Shown here one piece after another: positions 27,055 through 35,308 of a DNA stretch of 64,000 nucleotides. The notes under the pieces are model-generated. The model did not search any database. It was not told where the DNA came from and saw nothing but the letters and a program-made list of their open reading frames with translations. The stretch is from Tenacibaculum mesophilum (GTDB lineage: Bacteria; Bacteroidota; Bacteroidia; Flavobacteriales; Flavobacteriaceae), in assembly GCF_003867075.1 (NCBI RefSeq), contig NZ_CP032544.1, positions 1,168,001 to 1,232,000 on the forward strand, written 5' to 3'. The translations under genes and the position numbers were made by a program. Position 1 is the stretch's first letter; the number at the start of each line of letters is the position of its first letter.

Positions 27055-29444
27055 TTCTTCTTCTTTTTTATAACAAACCAACCAATAGGTATTATAAGGA
27101 GTAAAGCATAACAAATTAAAGACAATGAACTTCCTGTTTTAATTACTGAAGGCTCATATTTAAAAGTTATTTTATGTTTTCCTGCAGGAACTTCTATTCC
27201 TCTTAAAACATAGTTTACTCTATAATATGGCACACTTTCCCCATCAATATAAGCGTTCCATCCATCTTTGTAATAGATTTCAGAAAATACAGCAAATTGT
27301 TCTGAAGTTGTACTTGCTTCGTATATCAATTCAGTAAGATCTTTCTTCACAAGATTAATCGTAGCAATAGAATCTTTTTGAAACACATCGGCTTTTACAT
27401 TAAACTCGCTTGAGTTAATAACTGCTTCTGATTTAGTATTCAAACTATCTAACGCTATAATTTCTTCATTTGCTGAAGATACTTTTTTCAGTGAATTAAC
27501 AAACCATGCATTTCCATTCGCTTCTGGGTTTTCCTGAAATTGTTCTTCACTAACAATAAAATACTTCGTGTTTAACATATTTAATACCTCCATATTATTT
27601 TTAGCTATCTGATAATCAAACAACTCTTGATAACGTTTCATTTTGGCAGCATGGTATCCTCCTATCGAATTGTGGAAATAAGAAGTTCTACCATCTTGCA
27701 TAGGACTTACGCTAAAATTAACAACTCTGTAATGCCCTTTATCTTTTAAAATTTCTGTATCAGCTTTTGTTGCTGTAAATGGTTTTTGTACTCTTCTAGC
27801 TGAAGTAAAATCTTCCTTATTAACATAGTTAGCATCTATTGAGACCAAATCAAAAATTATCAATCCTCCCAATACAATTAACATAGGTACTTGCTTCAAT
27901 TTTCCTTTCAAATAAAACCACAACATTCCTGCAACAACTAAAACCAATAAAAGAGAACGTAAACTATCGTTAAATAACATTGATTTTCTATCTGCAACTA
28001 AAGCATCAATTAACTCTGGAAGTTGCTGATATTGTGCATCACGTAATCCTTCAAAAGCGAACAAACTAGATCCAAACAGTAAGAATAGCAAAGAAATTCC
28101 TCCAACAATGTAAAAAGCTTTCTTTACTGCATTTTCTTTTTCTTCGGAAGAATTCTCAGAAGAGAAAAATTCTTTTAATGCCAGAATTCCTAACAAAGGA
28201 ACACATAATTCTGCTATTACTTGAATAGACGATACTGCTCTAAATTTATTATATAAAGGTATATAGTCAATAAAGAAATCAGTTATTATAGAAAAGTTTT
28301 TACCCCAACTTAATACGATCGAAAAAATGGTAGCTGCAACCAGCCAATATTTTAATCGTCCTTTTACTAGAAAAATTCCTAAAAAGAATAAGAAAAAAAC
28401 TATCGCACCAATATAAGCTGGTGCTTCAACAATAGGTTGTTTCCCCCAATAAGTCAACACTTGACTAGAATACTCTTTTGCTACACTTTTACCAGCATTT
28501 TGCTCTAAAACTTGATAAAAGTTTGAGTCTTCTCCTAACTCTTCAACTGTTCCTCCTCCCATAAAACGAGGAATCATCAAGTTAAATGTTTCGGCTATTC
28601 CATAGCTATATTCAGTTATATACTCCTTATCTAACCCAGTAGACTTTTCTTTTGATGTTCCATCAGGGTTAATTGTTAGTTCTGATTTTCCTCTCGTACT
28701 ATAATCAGCATACTCTTTCATTGCTAACAGTCTGGTAGAATTAGCTCCAATACCAATTAACATTGCTGCAACCAAAATAGCTGATTGTTTAAAAAACACA
28801 GGTAATGTTCTCGATTTAAAAGCTTCAACACCTTCAACAATTACCAAAATCAACAAACAAAATCCTAAATAATAAGTCATCTGTGGATGATTTGAATAAA
28901 CTTCTAAAGCCATTGCTAAAGCCGTTAAAATAAACCCAAGTAAATATCGTTTTCTAAAAATATAAATTACTCCTGCAATCACCATTGGCATATAGCCTAT
29001 AGCATGTGCTTTCGCATTGTGTCCTGCTCCAAAAATAATTATCAGATAGGTAGAAAACCCAAAGGACAAACTTCCTAAAATAGCCAGCTTCCAATCTACT
29101 TTTAAGGCAGTTAATAATAAGAAAAAACTTAAAAAATATAAGAAAAGATAATCCGCAGGTCTAGGTAAAAAGCGAATAACTTTATCAACATAACGTACAA
29201 AGTCATTCGGATAATAAGCACTTACCTGATATGCTGGCATTCCACTAAAAGCATTATCTAACCAATAAGGCTCTTCTCCTTTTTCAGCTCTATATTCTTT
29301 TACATCTTTTGACATTCCTATAAACTGAGTAATGTCACTTTGTTTAATTTGTTTTCCGCTTAAAACCGGGTTAAAATACAATACAGATGCTATTGCAAAA
29401 ACAATAATTGCTATTGCAAACGGTAAAAATTTCTTTAAGTTCAT
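27051..29444 (-). CDS. YfhO family multi-pass membrane protein
   Basis: 797 residues with roughly 12-13 hydrophobic segments and a C-terminal extracytoplasmic domain. The conserved segments AFSGMPAYQVSAYYP, GFSTYLIIIFGAGHNAKAHA and the late EIYYKDGWNAYIDGE match Bacteroidota YfhO-like proteins. Family members are thought to act like GT-C glycosyltransferases; in Bacillus, YfhO glycosylates lipoteichoic acid. Whether this protein transfers sugars is inferred. DUF4834 lies immediately upstream in the same direction with 2 nt between, so they form an operon. Confidence 0.88.
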   Translation of the reverse strand: MNLKKFLPFAIAIIVFAIASVLYFNPVLSGKQIKQSDITQFIGMSKDVKEYRAEKGEEPYWLDNAFSGMPAYQVSAYYPNDFVRYVDKVIRFLPRPADYLFLYFLSFFLLLTALKVDWKLAILGSLSFGFSTYLIIIFGAGHNAKAHAIGYMPMVIAGVIYIFRKRYLLGFILTALAMALEVYSNHPQMTYYLGFCLLILVIVEGVEAFKSRTLPVFFKQSAILVAAMLIGIGANSTRLLAMKEYADYSTRGKSELTINPDGTSKEKSTGLDKEYITEYSYGIAETFNLMIPRFMGGGTVEELGEDSNFYQVLEQNAGKSVAKEYSSQVLTYWGKQPIVEAPAYIGAIVFFLFFLGIFLVKGRLKYWLVAATIFSIVLSWGKNFSIITDFFIDYIPLYNKFRAVSSIQVIAELCVPLLGILALKEFFSSENSSEEKENAVKKAFYIVGGISLLFLLFGSSLFAFEGLRDAQYQQLPELIDALVADRKSMLFNDSLRSLLLVLVVAGMLWFYLKGKLKQVPMLIVLGGLIIFDLVSIDANYVNKEDFTSARRVQKPFTATKADTEILKDKGHYRVVNFSVSPMQDGRTSYFHNSIGGYHAAKMKRYQELFDYQIAKNNMEVLNMLNTKYFIVSEEQFQENPEANGNAWFVNSLKKVSSANEEIIALDSLNTKSEAVINSSEFNVKADVFQKDSIATINLVKKDLTELIYEASTTSEQFAVFSEIYYKDGWNAYIDGESVPYYRVNYVLRGIEVPAGKHKITFKYEPSVIKTGSSLSLICYALLLIIPIGWFVIKKKKN

Positions 29445-29446
29445 GG

Positions 29447-29728
29447 TTAGTCTATTTCTTCATAGTCAACGTACTCGCCAACAGAATTATTACTTTCTTT
29501 AGAATTACTTGGCTTTTTATCAATAACAGTTTTTCCTACTTCAACATCAGATGCTTGTTGTTGGTTTCTATACTGTTGTTCAGCTTTCTTTTGTACTTTG
29601 TCTACTGCTTTTTTTATTAAGTATGGTCCAAAAAGTTTCGCTAAAAACTTAATAACGTAATAAACTAACAGAATAATTAATATGGTTTTTAAAAAATTCA
29701 CAGGTCCAGCTTCATTTAAATATGTCAT
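29447..29728 (-). CDS. DUF4834 family small membrane protein
   Basis: 93 residues. One transmembrane helix (FLKTILIILLVYYVIKFLAKLFGPYL) is followed by a Lys/Gln-rich helix and an acidic tail (YVDYEEID). This is the layout of the DUF4834 family in Flavobacteriaceae, which is usually found next to yfhO. The function is unknown. An exact -7 element (TATTTTTG on the minus strand, 29755-29762) lies 26 nt upstream and would drive both genes. Confidence 0.8.
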   Translation of the reverse strand: MTYLNEAGPVNFLKTILIILLVYYVIKFLAKLFGPYLIKKAVDKVQKKAEQQYRNQQQASDVEVGKTVIDKKPSNSKESNNSVGEYVDYEEID

Positions 29729-29754
29729 CTTTTTCTTAAAATAAAAAAATCAAT

Positions 29755-29762
29755 CAAAAATA
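29755..29762 (-). promoter_or_regulatory. -7 promoter element for DUF4834-yfhO
   Basis: TATTTTTG on the minus strand matches TAnnTTTG exactly, 26 nt upstream of the DUF4834 ATG. Confidence 0.45.
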
Positions 29763-29832
29763 ACAATTTGAAGCAAAAGGAAGCGTTAAGAGTTTACAAA
29801 ACTTATATTATATAGGTAATTGTATTTTTACG

Positions 29833-29840
29833 TATGTTTG
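29833..29840 (+). promoter_or_regulatory. -7 promoter element for the outer-membrane protein at 29868
   Basis: TATGTTTG matches TAnnTTTG exactly and lies 27 nt before the ATG at 29868. It falls inside the longer reading frame from the TTG at 29820, which is a further argument for the later start. Confidence 0.5.
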
Positions 29841-29867
29841 TACAACCTGAAAATTTGGATTTATTAT

Positions 29868-31211
29868 ATGATTAAGAAACTTCTTATCCTTTTTGTTTTT
29901 TGCTCTATTCTAACTACTAACGCGCAATATACACCTGTTATAAATTCAAATAAGCCAGGTTTTTCTGAAAGCCCTTATAGTGTTGGCTCGGGTGTTTATC
30001 AGTTCGAAACAAGTATTTTTTATAGAAAAATGAATGCTACACCTACTTTTAGCAATCCTGAAGCCTTAGGATTAAACTTGTTTTTTAGAACCAGCTTTAT
30101 TTCTGAAAAATTAGAAGTAAACTTTAATACTTCTTTACAAAGAGATAAAATAGCATTTAAAAACATTTTTGAGTCATCATATAATAAAACAGGGTTAAGT
30201 CAATTTAGTCTAGGTGCAAAATATCTGATTTATGCTCCTAAATATGATGATAAGAGCAAAGAAATAAGAAGTTGGAAAAAAAGACATTCTTTCGACTGGA
30301 AAAGGTGGATACCACACATTGGTGTTTCTGCTGGTATAAATATTGGAAGTTTTTTAACTGATTATCATGAAAGAGGTGGGTTTAGTCCTAAAGTTGGTAT
30401 TTTATTACAAAATGAATTTTCTGACAAATTAAATGTAATTACTAACCTACATTATGATTATATTGGAACTGATTTTTCTCAACTTTCTTACATAGTAACG
30501 GGTACCTATAACTTTAATGATTATTGGTCTGGTTTTGCTGAAATACAAGGTATTTTTGAAGAATATGAGAAAAAAACTAATATAGGAGCAGGTGCCGCCT
30601 ATCTTTTTAGTGAAAACTTACAGTTCAATGCTTCTTTAAGGGCAAACTTACAACAAGATGAAATTGGTATATATAGTTCTTTAGGAGTATCATACAGACT
30701 TAATAGACATAAAGACGATTTTGTTGAAATAGATGAATTTGGAAACAAGATTGAAGAAGAAAAACCTGTTAAGTATGACGAGAATAGGAATTTCTTTGGT
30801 CGAATGTTTAGTAAAGTAGGAAAACTATTTTCTAAAAAAGAGAAGAGAAAAGTTGATTTAGATAATGACTCAGGTAATGGAGAGCTTTTAAACGAAAAAC
30901 CTAAGAGAGAACGCCAAGGGTCTTTGGTTGATATGATTGTTAAAGAAGATAAAAAACAAAAGAAAAAAACAGCTAAAGAAGAAAGAAAAGCTGCTAAAAA
31001 AGCTAAGAAGAAAGCCGAAAAAGAAGCGAGGCGTAAAGAAAAAGAACGCTTAAAACTTGAGAAACAAATTAAAAAAGAAGAAGAAAAAGAGGCTAAGCGT
31101 AAAGAAAAAGAACGTTTAAAGCTTGAAAAAGAAATAAAAAAGCTAGAAGAAGAAATTAAAAAAGAAGAACAACAAGAGAAAGAAAAGGAAAAAGAAAAGG
31201 AGGATAATTAA
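29868..31211 (+). CDS. Outer-membrane transporter-like protein with charged coiled-coil tail
   Basis: 447 residues. A signal peptide (KKLLILFVFCSILTTNAQ) is followed by a region like the meta-pathway phenol-degradation/transporter-like barrel family: NKPGFSESPYSVGSGVYQFE, then FSLGAKYLI, GVSAGINIG and NVITNLHYDY. The last 130 residues are almost only Lys, Glu, Arg and Ala and should form a long coiled coil, including a 22-residue internal duplication. The first ATG of the frame is at 29868; an in-frame TTG at 29820 would precede the signal peptide. The function is unknown. Confidence 0.75.
   Translation: MIKKLLILFVFCSILTTNAQYTPVINSNKPGFSESPYSVGSGVYQFETSIFYRKMNATPTFSNPEALGLNLFFRTSFISEKLEVNFNTSLQRDKIAFKNIFESSYNKTGLSQFSLGAKYLIYAPKYDDKSKEIRSWKKRHSFDWKRWIPHIGVSAGINIGSFLTDYHERGGFSPKVGILLQNEFSDKLNVITNLHYDYIGTDFSQLSYIVTGTYNFNDYWSGFAEIQGIFEEYEKKTNIGAGAAYLFSENLQFNASLRANLQQDEIGIYSSLGVSYRLNRHKDDFVEIDEFGNKIEEEKPVKYDENRNFFGRMFSKVGKLFSKKEKRKVDLDNDSGNGELLNEKPKRERQGSLVDMIVKEDKKQKKKTAKEERKAAKKAKKKAEKEARRKEKERLKLEKQIKKEEEKEAKRKEKERLKLEKEIKKLEEEIKKEEQQEKEKEKEKEDN
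31026..31143 (+). repeat. Tandem duplication in the Lys/Glu tail of the 29868 gene
   Basis: A segment of about 51 nt starting at 31026 recurs at 31092 with a 66-nt period. Both copies encode RKEKERLKLEK followed by IKK. Silent differences between copies show that it is not a very recent event. Confidence 0.75.
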
Positions 31212-31217
31212 AAGCCT

Positions 31218-31225
31218 TAAATTTG
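31218..31225 (+). promoter_or_regulatory. -7 promoter element 4 nt before the GNAT gene
   Basis: TAAATTTG matches TAnnTTTG exactly and is 4 nt from the ATG at 31230, which would make the message leaderless. Confidence 0.45.
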
Positions 31226-31229
31226 TAAA

Positions 31230-32348
31230 ATGATTCAAATTAAAGAAATAACTACCAAAAAGGGAATGAAACAATTTGTTAAGTTTCCTTTTTCTCTTTA
31301 TAAAAACAATAAGTACTGGGTTCCTCCTATTATTAAGGATGAAATTGAAAGCTTTGACAAAAATAAAAATCCTGTTTTTGAACATGCCAAAGCTCGTTTT
31401 TTCTTAGCATTAAAAAACAATGAAATAGTTGGTAGAGTTGTAGCTATTATCAATTCTTATGAAGTAGAAAAGCAGCATATAAAAAAAATACGTTTTGGCT
31501 GGTTTGATGTTATTGATAATATTGAAGTATCTAAAGCTTTACTAAATAAAGTTGCTGAAATAGGTCGCGAAAATAACTTAGAATACATAGAAGGTCCTGT
31601 TGGTTTTAATAATTTAGATAAAACAGGAGTTCTTATTGAAGGGTTTGACCACATTGGAACTATGATTACATGGTACAATCATCCTTATTATGCGAAACAC
31701 CTAGAGAATTTAGGGTTTACTAAAGAAAAAGAATACATCGAAAGTATATTCTCTTTCAGTAACGTTGATATTAAGAAATATAGAAAGGCTAGTAATATAA
31801 TTCAAAGGAGATACAACTTAACTCCTTTAAACTTTACTTCTACAGATAAAATTATGCCTTATGTTGATGAAATGTTTAACTTGTTTAGTAAAACATATTC
31901 CAAACTATCAACTTATGTACCTATTTCAGATGCTCAAATAGCTTATTTTAAAAAGAAATATATAAGCTTTATAAACCCTGAGTATATAAAATTTGTTGTT
32001 GACGAAAATCATAAACTAGTCGCATTTGCTATTGTTATGCCTTCTTTTTCTAAAGCTTTACAAAAAGCAAAAGGAAAACTTTTTCCTTTCGGAATTTTCC
32101 ACTTGTTGAATGCAAGAAAAAACTCTAAAGATGTTACTTTTTATTTAATTGGAGTTGATCCCGAATATCAAAACAAAGGAGTTACAGCCATTATTTTTGA
32201 GCAATTTCATCCTATATTTTTGGCTAAAGGAATTCAAAACTGTATTAGAACCCCTGAACTTGAAGAAAATCATGCAATTCATCAAATTTGGAAAGATTTT
32301 AGTCCTAAAATTCACAAAAGAAGAAGAACATACAAACTCGATTTATAA
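31230..32348 (+). CDS. YghO-like GNAT family acetyltransferase
   Basis: 372 residues. The N-terminal part (FVKFPFSLYKNNKYWVPPIIKDE, ...NPVFEHAKARFFLA, then NNEIVGRVVAIIN) matches the YghO family of GNAT-fold proteins. A second GNAT-like half carries the acyl-CoA segment (YLIGVDPEYQNKGVTAII). The substrate is unknown. The gene ends in a TAATG overlap with rsmE, so the two are co-translated. It also has its own -7 element immediately before the ATG. Confidence 0.8.
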   Translation: MIQIKEITTKKGMKQFVKFPFSLYKNNKYWVPPIIKDEIESFDKNKNPVFEHAKARFFLALKNNEIVGRVVAIINSYEVEKQHIKKIRFGWFDVIDNIEVSKALLNKVAEIGRENNLEYIEGPVGFNNLDKTGVLIEGFDHIGTMITWYNHPYYAKHLENLGFTKEKEYIESIFSFSNVDIKKYRKASNIIQRRYNLTPLNFTSTDKIMPYVDEMFNLFSKTYSKLSTYVPISDAQIAYFKKKYISFINPEYIKFVVDENHKLVAFAIVMPSFSKALQKAKGKLFPFGIFHLLNARKNSKDVTFYLIGVDPEYQNKGVTAIIFEQFHPIFLAKGIQNCIRTPELEENHAIHQIWKDFSPKIHKRRRTYKLDL

Positions 32349-33058
32349 TGCAACTTTTTTATAATCCGGATTTATTAATCACTTCAAAAGAAATTACTTT
32401 CAACAAAGATGAAAGTCGTCATATAATTCGTGTTTTACGGAAAAAAGAAGGGGACATATTACATATCACCAATGGAAATGGTATTCTTTTTTTTGCTGAA
32501 ATAATTATTGGAAATGATAAAAAGTGTATTGCCAAAATTATTAAATACGAAGAAAAACCTAGTACAAGAGATTATTATTTACACGTAGCTATAGCACCTA
32601 CGAAAAACAACGATCGCTTAGAATGGTTTTTAGAAAAAGCTACAGAAATTGGTATTGATGAAATAACCCCTATTATTTGTAAAAACTCAGAAAGAAAAGT
32701 TGTAAAAGTTGACCGTTTAGAAAGAATTATACAATCTGCAATGAAACAATCACTACAATTTACATTGCCTAAACTTAACCCTCCAATAAATTTTTCTGAC
32801 TTCATAAAAAATGATTTTTCAGAAGAAATTTTTATTGCTCATTGTGAAAATGATACTGAAAAAAAGTTTTTAAAAAACGTTGCTTCTCTAACATCAAAAT
32901 ATACAGTGCTTATTGGACCCGAAGGTGATTTTTCTCCTGAAGAAATACAAGAGTCATTAAACAAGAAATTCATCCCTATTTCTTTAGGAAAGAATAGACT
33001 TAGAACAGAAACCGCAGGCTTAAATGTAGTTCAAAGCATATCCTATTTACATCAATAA
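32348..33058 (+). CDS. rsmE: 16S rRNA (uracil(1498)-N(3))-methyltransferase
   Basis: 236 residues. RsmE is a SPOUT-class methyltransferase acting on helix 44 of 16S rRNA. The N-terminal PUA-like half carries ESRHIIRVLRKKEGD. The C-terminal trefoil-knot half shows KATEIGIDEITPI, YTVLIGPEGDFSPEEI and ISLGKNRLRTETAGL, the last being the SAM-binding knot signature. The ATG overlaps the stop codon of the GNAT gene. Confidence 0.95.
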   Translation: MQLFYNPDLLITSKEITFNKDESRHIIRVLRKKEGDILHITNGNGILFFAEIIIGNDKKCIAKIIKYEEKPSTRDYYLHVAIAPTKNNDRLEWFLEKATEIGIDEITPIICKNSERKVVKVDRLERIIQSAMKQSLQFTLPKLNPPINFSDFIKNDFSEEIFIAHCENDTEKKFLKNVASLTSKYTVLIGPEGDFSPEEIQESLNKKFIPISLGKNRLRTETAGLNVVQSISYLHQ

Positions 33059-33098
33059 TTCATTTTTCGTATATTTAACTCTTTTAAAGTGTTTTATT

Positions 33099-34274
33099 TT
33101 GACTACAGCAGATTTTTTTAATCTCTTTTTGTTAATTAGTGCCATTCATGGTTTTGCTTTTAGTATAATACTTTTTTGTTCTAAAAATGGACGAGAAAAA
33201 AGTATGATATACCTAAACTTATTAATACTTGCAATATCATTAAATAATATACAATCTTGGGCTTTAGAAAAAGAGCTCGTTCAACATAAATTTGCTTTAG
33301 ACTATGTACAAGTGCCTTGGCACTTTTTAGCAATGCCTTTTTTATATATGTTTTTAATTCATTATTTAAATCTTGCTGAAAAGTCGTACAAAATATTAAA
33401 GATTATAATACCTCTCTTTTTAATTCTTGTTATAGGTCAAATCAGTTTTGTTCTTTACTACAGTGATTCAGCATCTAGAGAGTACCTAAATTTTATTTAT
33501 GAACGGTATACTTCTATTGAAGAGATTTTTAGTTTAATTACTTCACTAAGTATTTTTGTTTATTCATTTTACATTTTATACAAAAAAGAAAAATTGTTTC
33601 CTAAAATTCTATCTTTTGATAATCTTAGATGGATTTATACATTCTTCATTTTAACTTCAATTGGGTATGCTCTTTGGATTTTAGCTCTAATTGTTAAAGT
33701 AAAAATGAACTTTACCGGTTTCTTATTCTCCTATTATCCTTTAAGAGTTTATACTACAGTCTTAATTTATTGGTTAGGCTACCAAGGGTTAAAACAAATT
33801 CGTGTATTAAAAGAGCGTGAAAGAATTAGAGAGTCACTTTTAATTGATTTAAATGGTGATTTTAGTATTGATACAATTAATTTGAACACTGAAAAAAACT
33901 TCTCTAAAAATCAAGTAGAAAAACAAAAAGAACAATTTATAGAAATAGATAAGTTCATTAGATCTAAAAAGAAATTTTTACTTAACAAATATACTCTACA
34001 AGATCTATCAAAAGACACAGAGCTAAGTTCTAGCACACTTTCTCTTATTATTAATAATATTGCTAAAAAATCTTTTACAGATTACTTAAATGAAATGAGA
34101 ATAGATTTAGCTAAAACACTTTTATTAGACCCCGACTATACTAGCTATACAATAACTTCTATAGGGCTTGAGTCTGGATTCAATTCTAAATCTACGTTTT
34201 ATACCGTTTTTAAAAAGCATACAGGTTATACACCTGTTCAATTTAAAAACTTATCTGTAATTGTTTTAAATTAA
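33099..34274 (+). CDS. Membrane-anchored AraC-type transcriptional regulator (7TM-like N terminus)
   Basis: 391 residues starting at a TTG, as no ATG is available before residue 36. About seven hydrophobic segments fill the first 230 residues, for example the pairs around ISAIHGFAFSIILFC and IPLFLILVIGQISFVLYY. A cytoplasmic linker and a C-terminal AraC HTH follow (LQDLSKDTELSSSTLSLIIN and ITSIGLESGFNSKSTFYTVF). A membrane receptor that binds DNA directly is a known flavobacterial arrangement. It lies 26 nt before an operator-like dyad and an orphan small transcript, which may be its target. Confidence 0.8.
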   Translation: MTTADFFNLFLLISAIHGFAFSIILFCSKNGREKSMIYLNLLILAISLNNIQSWALEKELVQHKFALDYVQVPWHFLAMPFLYMFLIHYLNLAEKSYKILKIIIPLFLILVIGQISFVLYYSDSASREYLNFIYERYTSIEEIFSLITSLSIFVYSFYILYKKEKLFPKILSFDNLRWIYTFFILTSIGYALWILALIVKVKMNFTGFLFSYYPLRVYTTVLIYWLGYQGLKQIRVLKERERIRESLLIDLNGDFSIDTINLNTEKNFSKNQVEKQKEQFIEIDKFIRSKKKFLLNKYTLQDLSKDTELSSSTLSLIINNIAKKSFTDYLNEMRIDLAKTLLLDPDYTSYTITSIGLESGFNSKSTFYTVFKKHTGYTPVQFKNLSVIVLN

Positions 34275-34283
34275 TTTTATAAT

Positions 34284-34297
34284 CTTTTTATAAAAAG
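34284..34297. repeat. Perfect 14-bp AT palindrome
   Basis: CTTTTTATAAAAAG, 9 nt after the AraC stop. It could be part of a weak terminator for that gene or a binding site. Confidence 0.5.
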
Positions 34298-34300
34298 ACA

Positions 34301-34333
34301 GTTCGAAAACATCCAAAATGGACGTTTTCGAAC
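34301..34333. promoter_or_regulatory. Operator-like inverted repeat GTTCGAAAAC-n13-GTTTTCGAAC
   Basis: Two perfect 10-bp arms (34301-34310 and 34324-34333) flank a 13-nt spacer that itself has TCC/GGA pairing. The right arm lies where a -33 element would be for the -7 box at 34355, so a bound protein could control that promoter. The alternative is a terminator for the AraC gene, but only a short T tract follows. Confidence 0.55.
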
Positions 34334-34354
34334 CCTTATATTTTACTCTTAAGC

Positions 34355-34362
34355 TATATTTG
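34355..34362 (+). promoter_or_regulatory. -7 promoter element of the orphan small transcript
   Basis: TATATTTG matches TAnnTTTG exactly, 22 nt after the operator-like dyad. The next ordinary gene is 300 nt downstream, behind a terminator. Confidence 0.5.
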
Positions 34363-34421
34363 TGATGAGAAATTAAAAAATTAGTAATTGAAAATAGTTG
34401 AAGGGGTTTTCAATTTATAAT

Positions 34422-34493
34422 GTGAAATTTCTAAAAAATTTATTGAGGTGTAATTTATTTCTCAATTACGAAGAAGAGGAAGCTATAGCTTAA
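34422..34493 (+). CDS. Putative 23-residue peptide (micro-ORF)
   Basis: From a GTG at 34422, or a TTG at 34398 giving 31 residues, the frame runs to a TAA at 34491-34493, 2 nt before the terminator stem. The peptide has a basic, hydrophobic first half (KFLKNLLRCNLFLNY) and ends in the acidic tail EEEEAIA, with one Cys. It resembles no family I can name. The position inside a complete promoter-terminator unit beside a membrane-bound AraC regulator is suggestive. The length is too short to prove coding. Confidence 0.35.
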   Translation: MKFLKNLLRCNLFLNYEEEEAIA

Positions 34494-34495
34494 AA

Positions 34496-34525
34496 ACATC
34501 AATATTTATTATTGGTGTTTTTTTT
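34496..34525 (+). terminator. Terminator of the orphan small transcript
   Basis: ACATCAATA (34496-34504) pairs with TATTGGTGT (34510-34518), with one G-T pair and a 5-nt loop, followed by eight T residues. Confidence 0.75.
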
Positions 34526-34666
34526 ATTTAAGAACTACATAATACTTTATTAATTAGCTTTCATATTCAAAAGAATTATTTTTTTTAAAGAAAAGAAGGC
34601 GATAACAAATTTGTTAGTGTTTTTTATTGTTGTTTTACTATATTGCTTTTAAATTCAAGTTAATTC

Positions 34667-35308
34667 ATGAAAAACCTCTCCCTGCTTTTTATTTTTCTAT
34701 TAAGTCAAAATATTTTTTCTCAAGAAATAGCTGTTATACAATATAAAGGAGGTGGTGATTGGTATGCAAATCCTACAGCTTTACCTAACCTTGTAAAATT
34801 CACTAATCAAAACACGAAAACCCAGATTGACAAAAACATACAAAACATTACGCTAGACGACGAAACTATCTTTGACTACCCAATAGTTTTCATAACCGGA
34901 CATGGTAATATTTTATTTACAAATAATGAAATTTCAATACTAAGAAGTTATCTTATTTCAGGAGGCTTTTTACATGTATCAGATAATTATGGTCTTGATA
35001 AATACATACGAAGAGAATTAAAAAAAGTTTTTCCTGAATTACAACTTCAAGAAATTCCCAGCAATCACCCTATTTATCATCAAACTTTTTCCTTTCCTAA
35101 AGGCTTGCCAAAAATTCACGAACATGATAAAAAACCTCCTCAAGGTTTTGGTTTGTTCTATGAAGGTAGACTTATAGTTTTTTATGATTACGAAAGTGAT
35201 TTAAGTGATGGATGGGAAGATACTGCCGTACATAACAATCCAAAAGAAATTAGAACAAAAGCTCTACAAATGGGGGCTAACATAATAGAATATGCCTTTA
35301 AACATTAA
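34667..35308 (+). CDS. DUF4159 domain-containing secreted protein
   Basis: 213 residues with a signal peptide (LSLLFIFLLSQNIFSQE). The DUF4159 core begins IAVIQYKGGGDWYANPTALPN, then FDYPIVFITGHGNI, SYLISGGFLHVSDNYG and FPELQLQEIPSNHPIYH. DUF4159 adopts a Rossmann-like fold related to glutamine-amidotransferase-like domains, with no proven activity. The stop lies 17 nt inside the next gene, so translation of the two is coupled. Confidence 0.85.
   Translation: MKNLSLLFIFLLSQNIFSQEIAVIQYKGGGDWYANPTALPNLVKFTNQNTKTQIDKNIQNITLDDETIFDYPIVFITGHGNILFTNNEISILRSYLISGGFLHVSDNYGLDKYIRRELKKVFPELQLQEIPSNHPIYHQTFSFPKGLPKIHEHDKKPPQGFGLFYEGRLIVFYDYESDLSDGWEDTAVHNNPKEIRTKALQMGANIIEYAFKH

Larger units (their letters stand above)
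34366..34525 (+). ncRNA. Candidate small transcript carrying a micro-ORF
   Basis: About 160 nt between the -7 box at 34355 and a hairpin with an eight-T tail at 34496-34525. The unit has its own promoter, an operator-like dyad and a terminator. It contains a short frame that stops 2 nt before the terminator stem. It could be a regulatory RNA, an mRNA for a peptide, or both. This rests only on the signals. Confidence 0.45.

Noticed and set aside
29820..29867. TTG start for the outer-membrane protein at 29868
   Set aside because: It would place 16 residues before a complete signal peptide, and the -7 promoter element lies inside this segment.
31143..31385. Reverse-strand reading frame rich in Phe/Leu
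   Set aside because: It is the shadow of the Lys/Glu tail and the GNAT gene in the complement; low complexity only.
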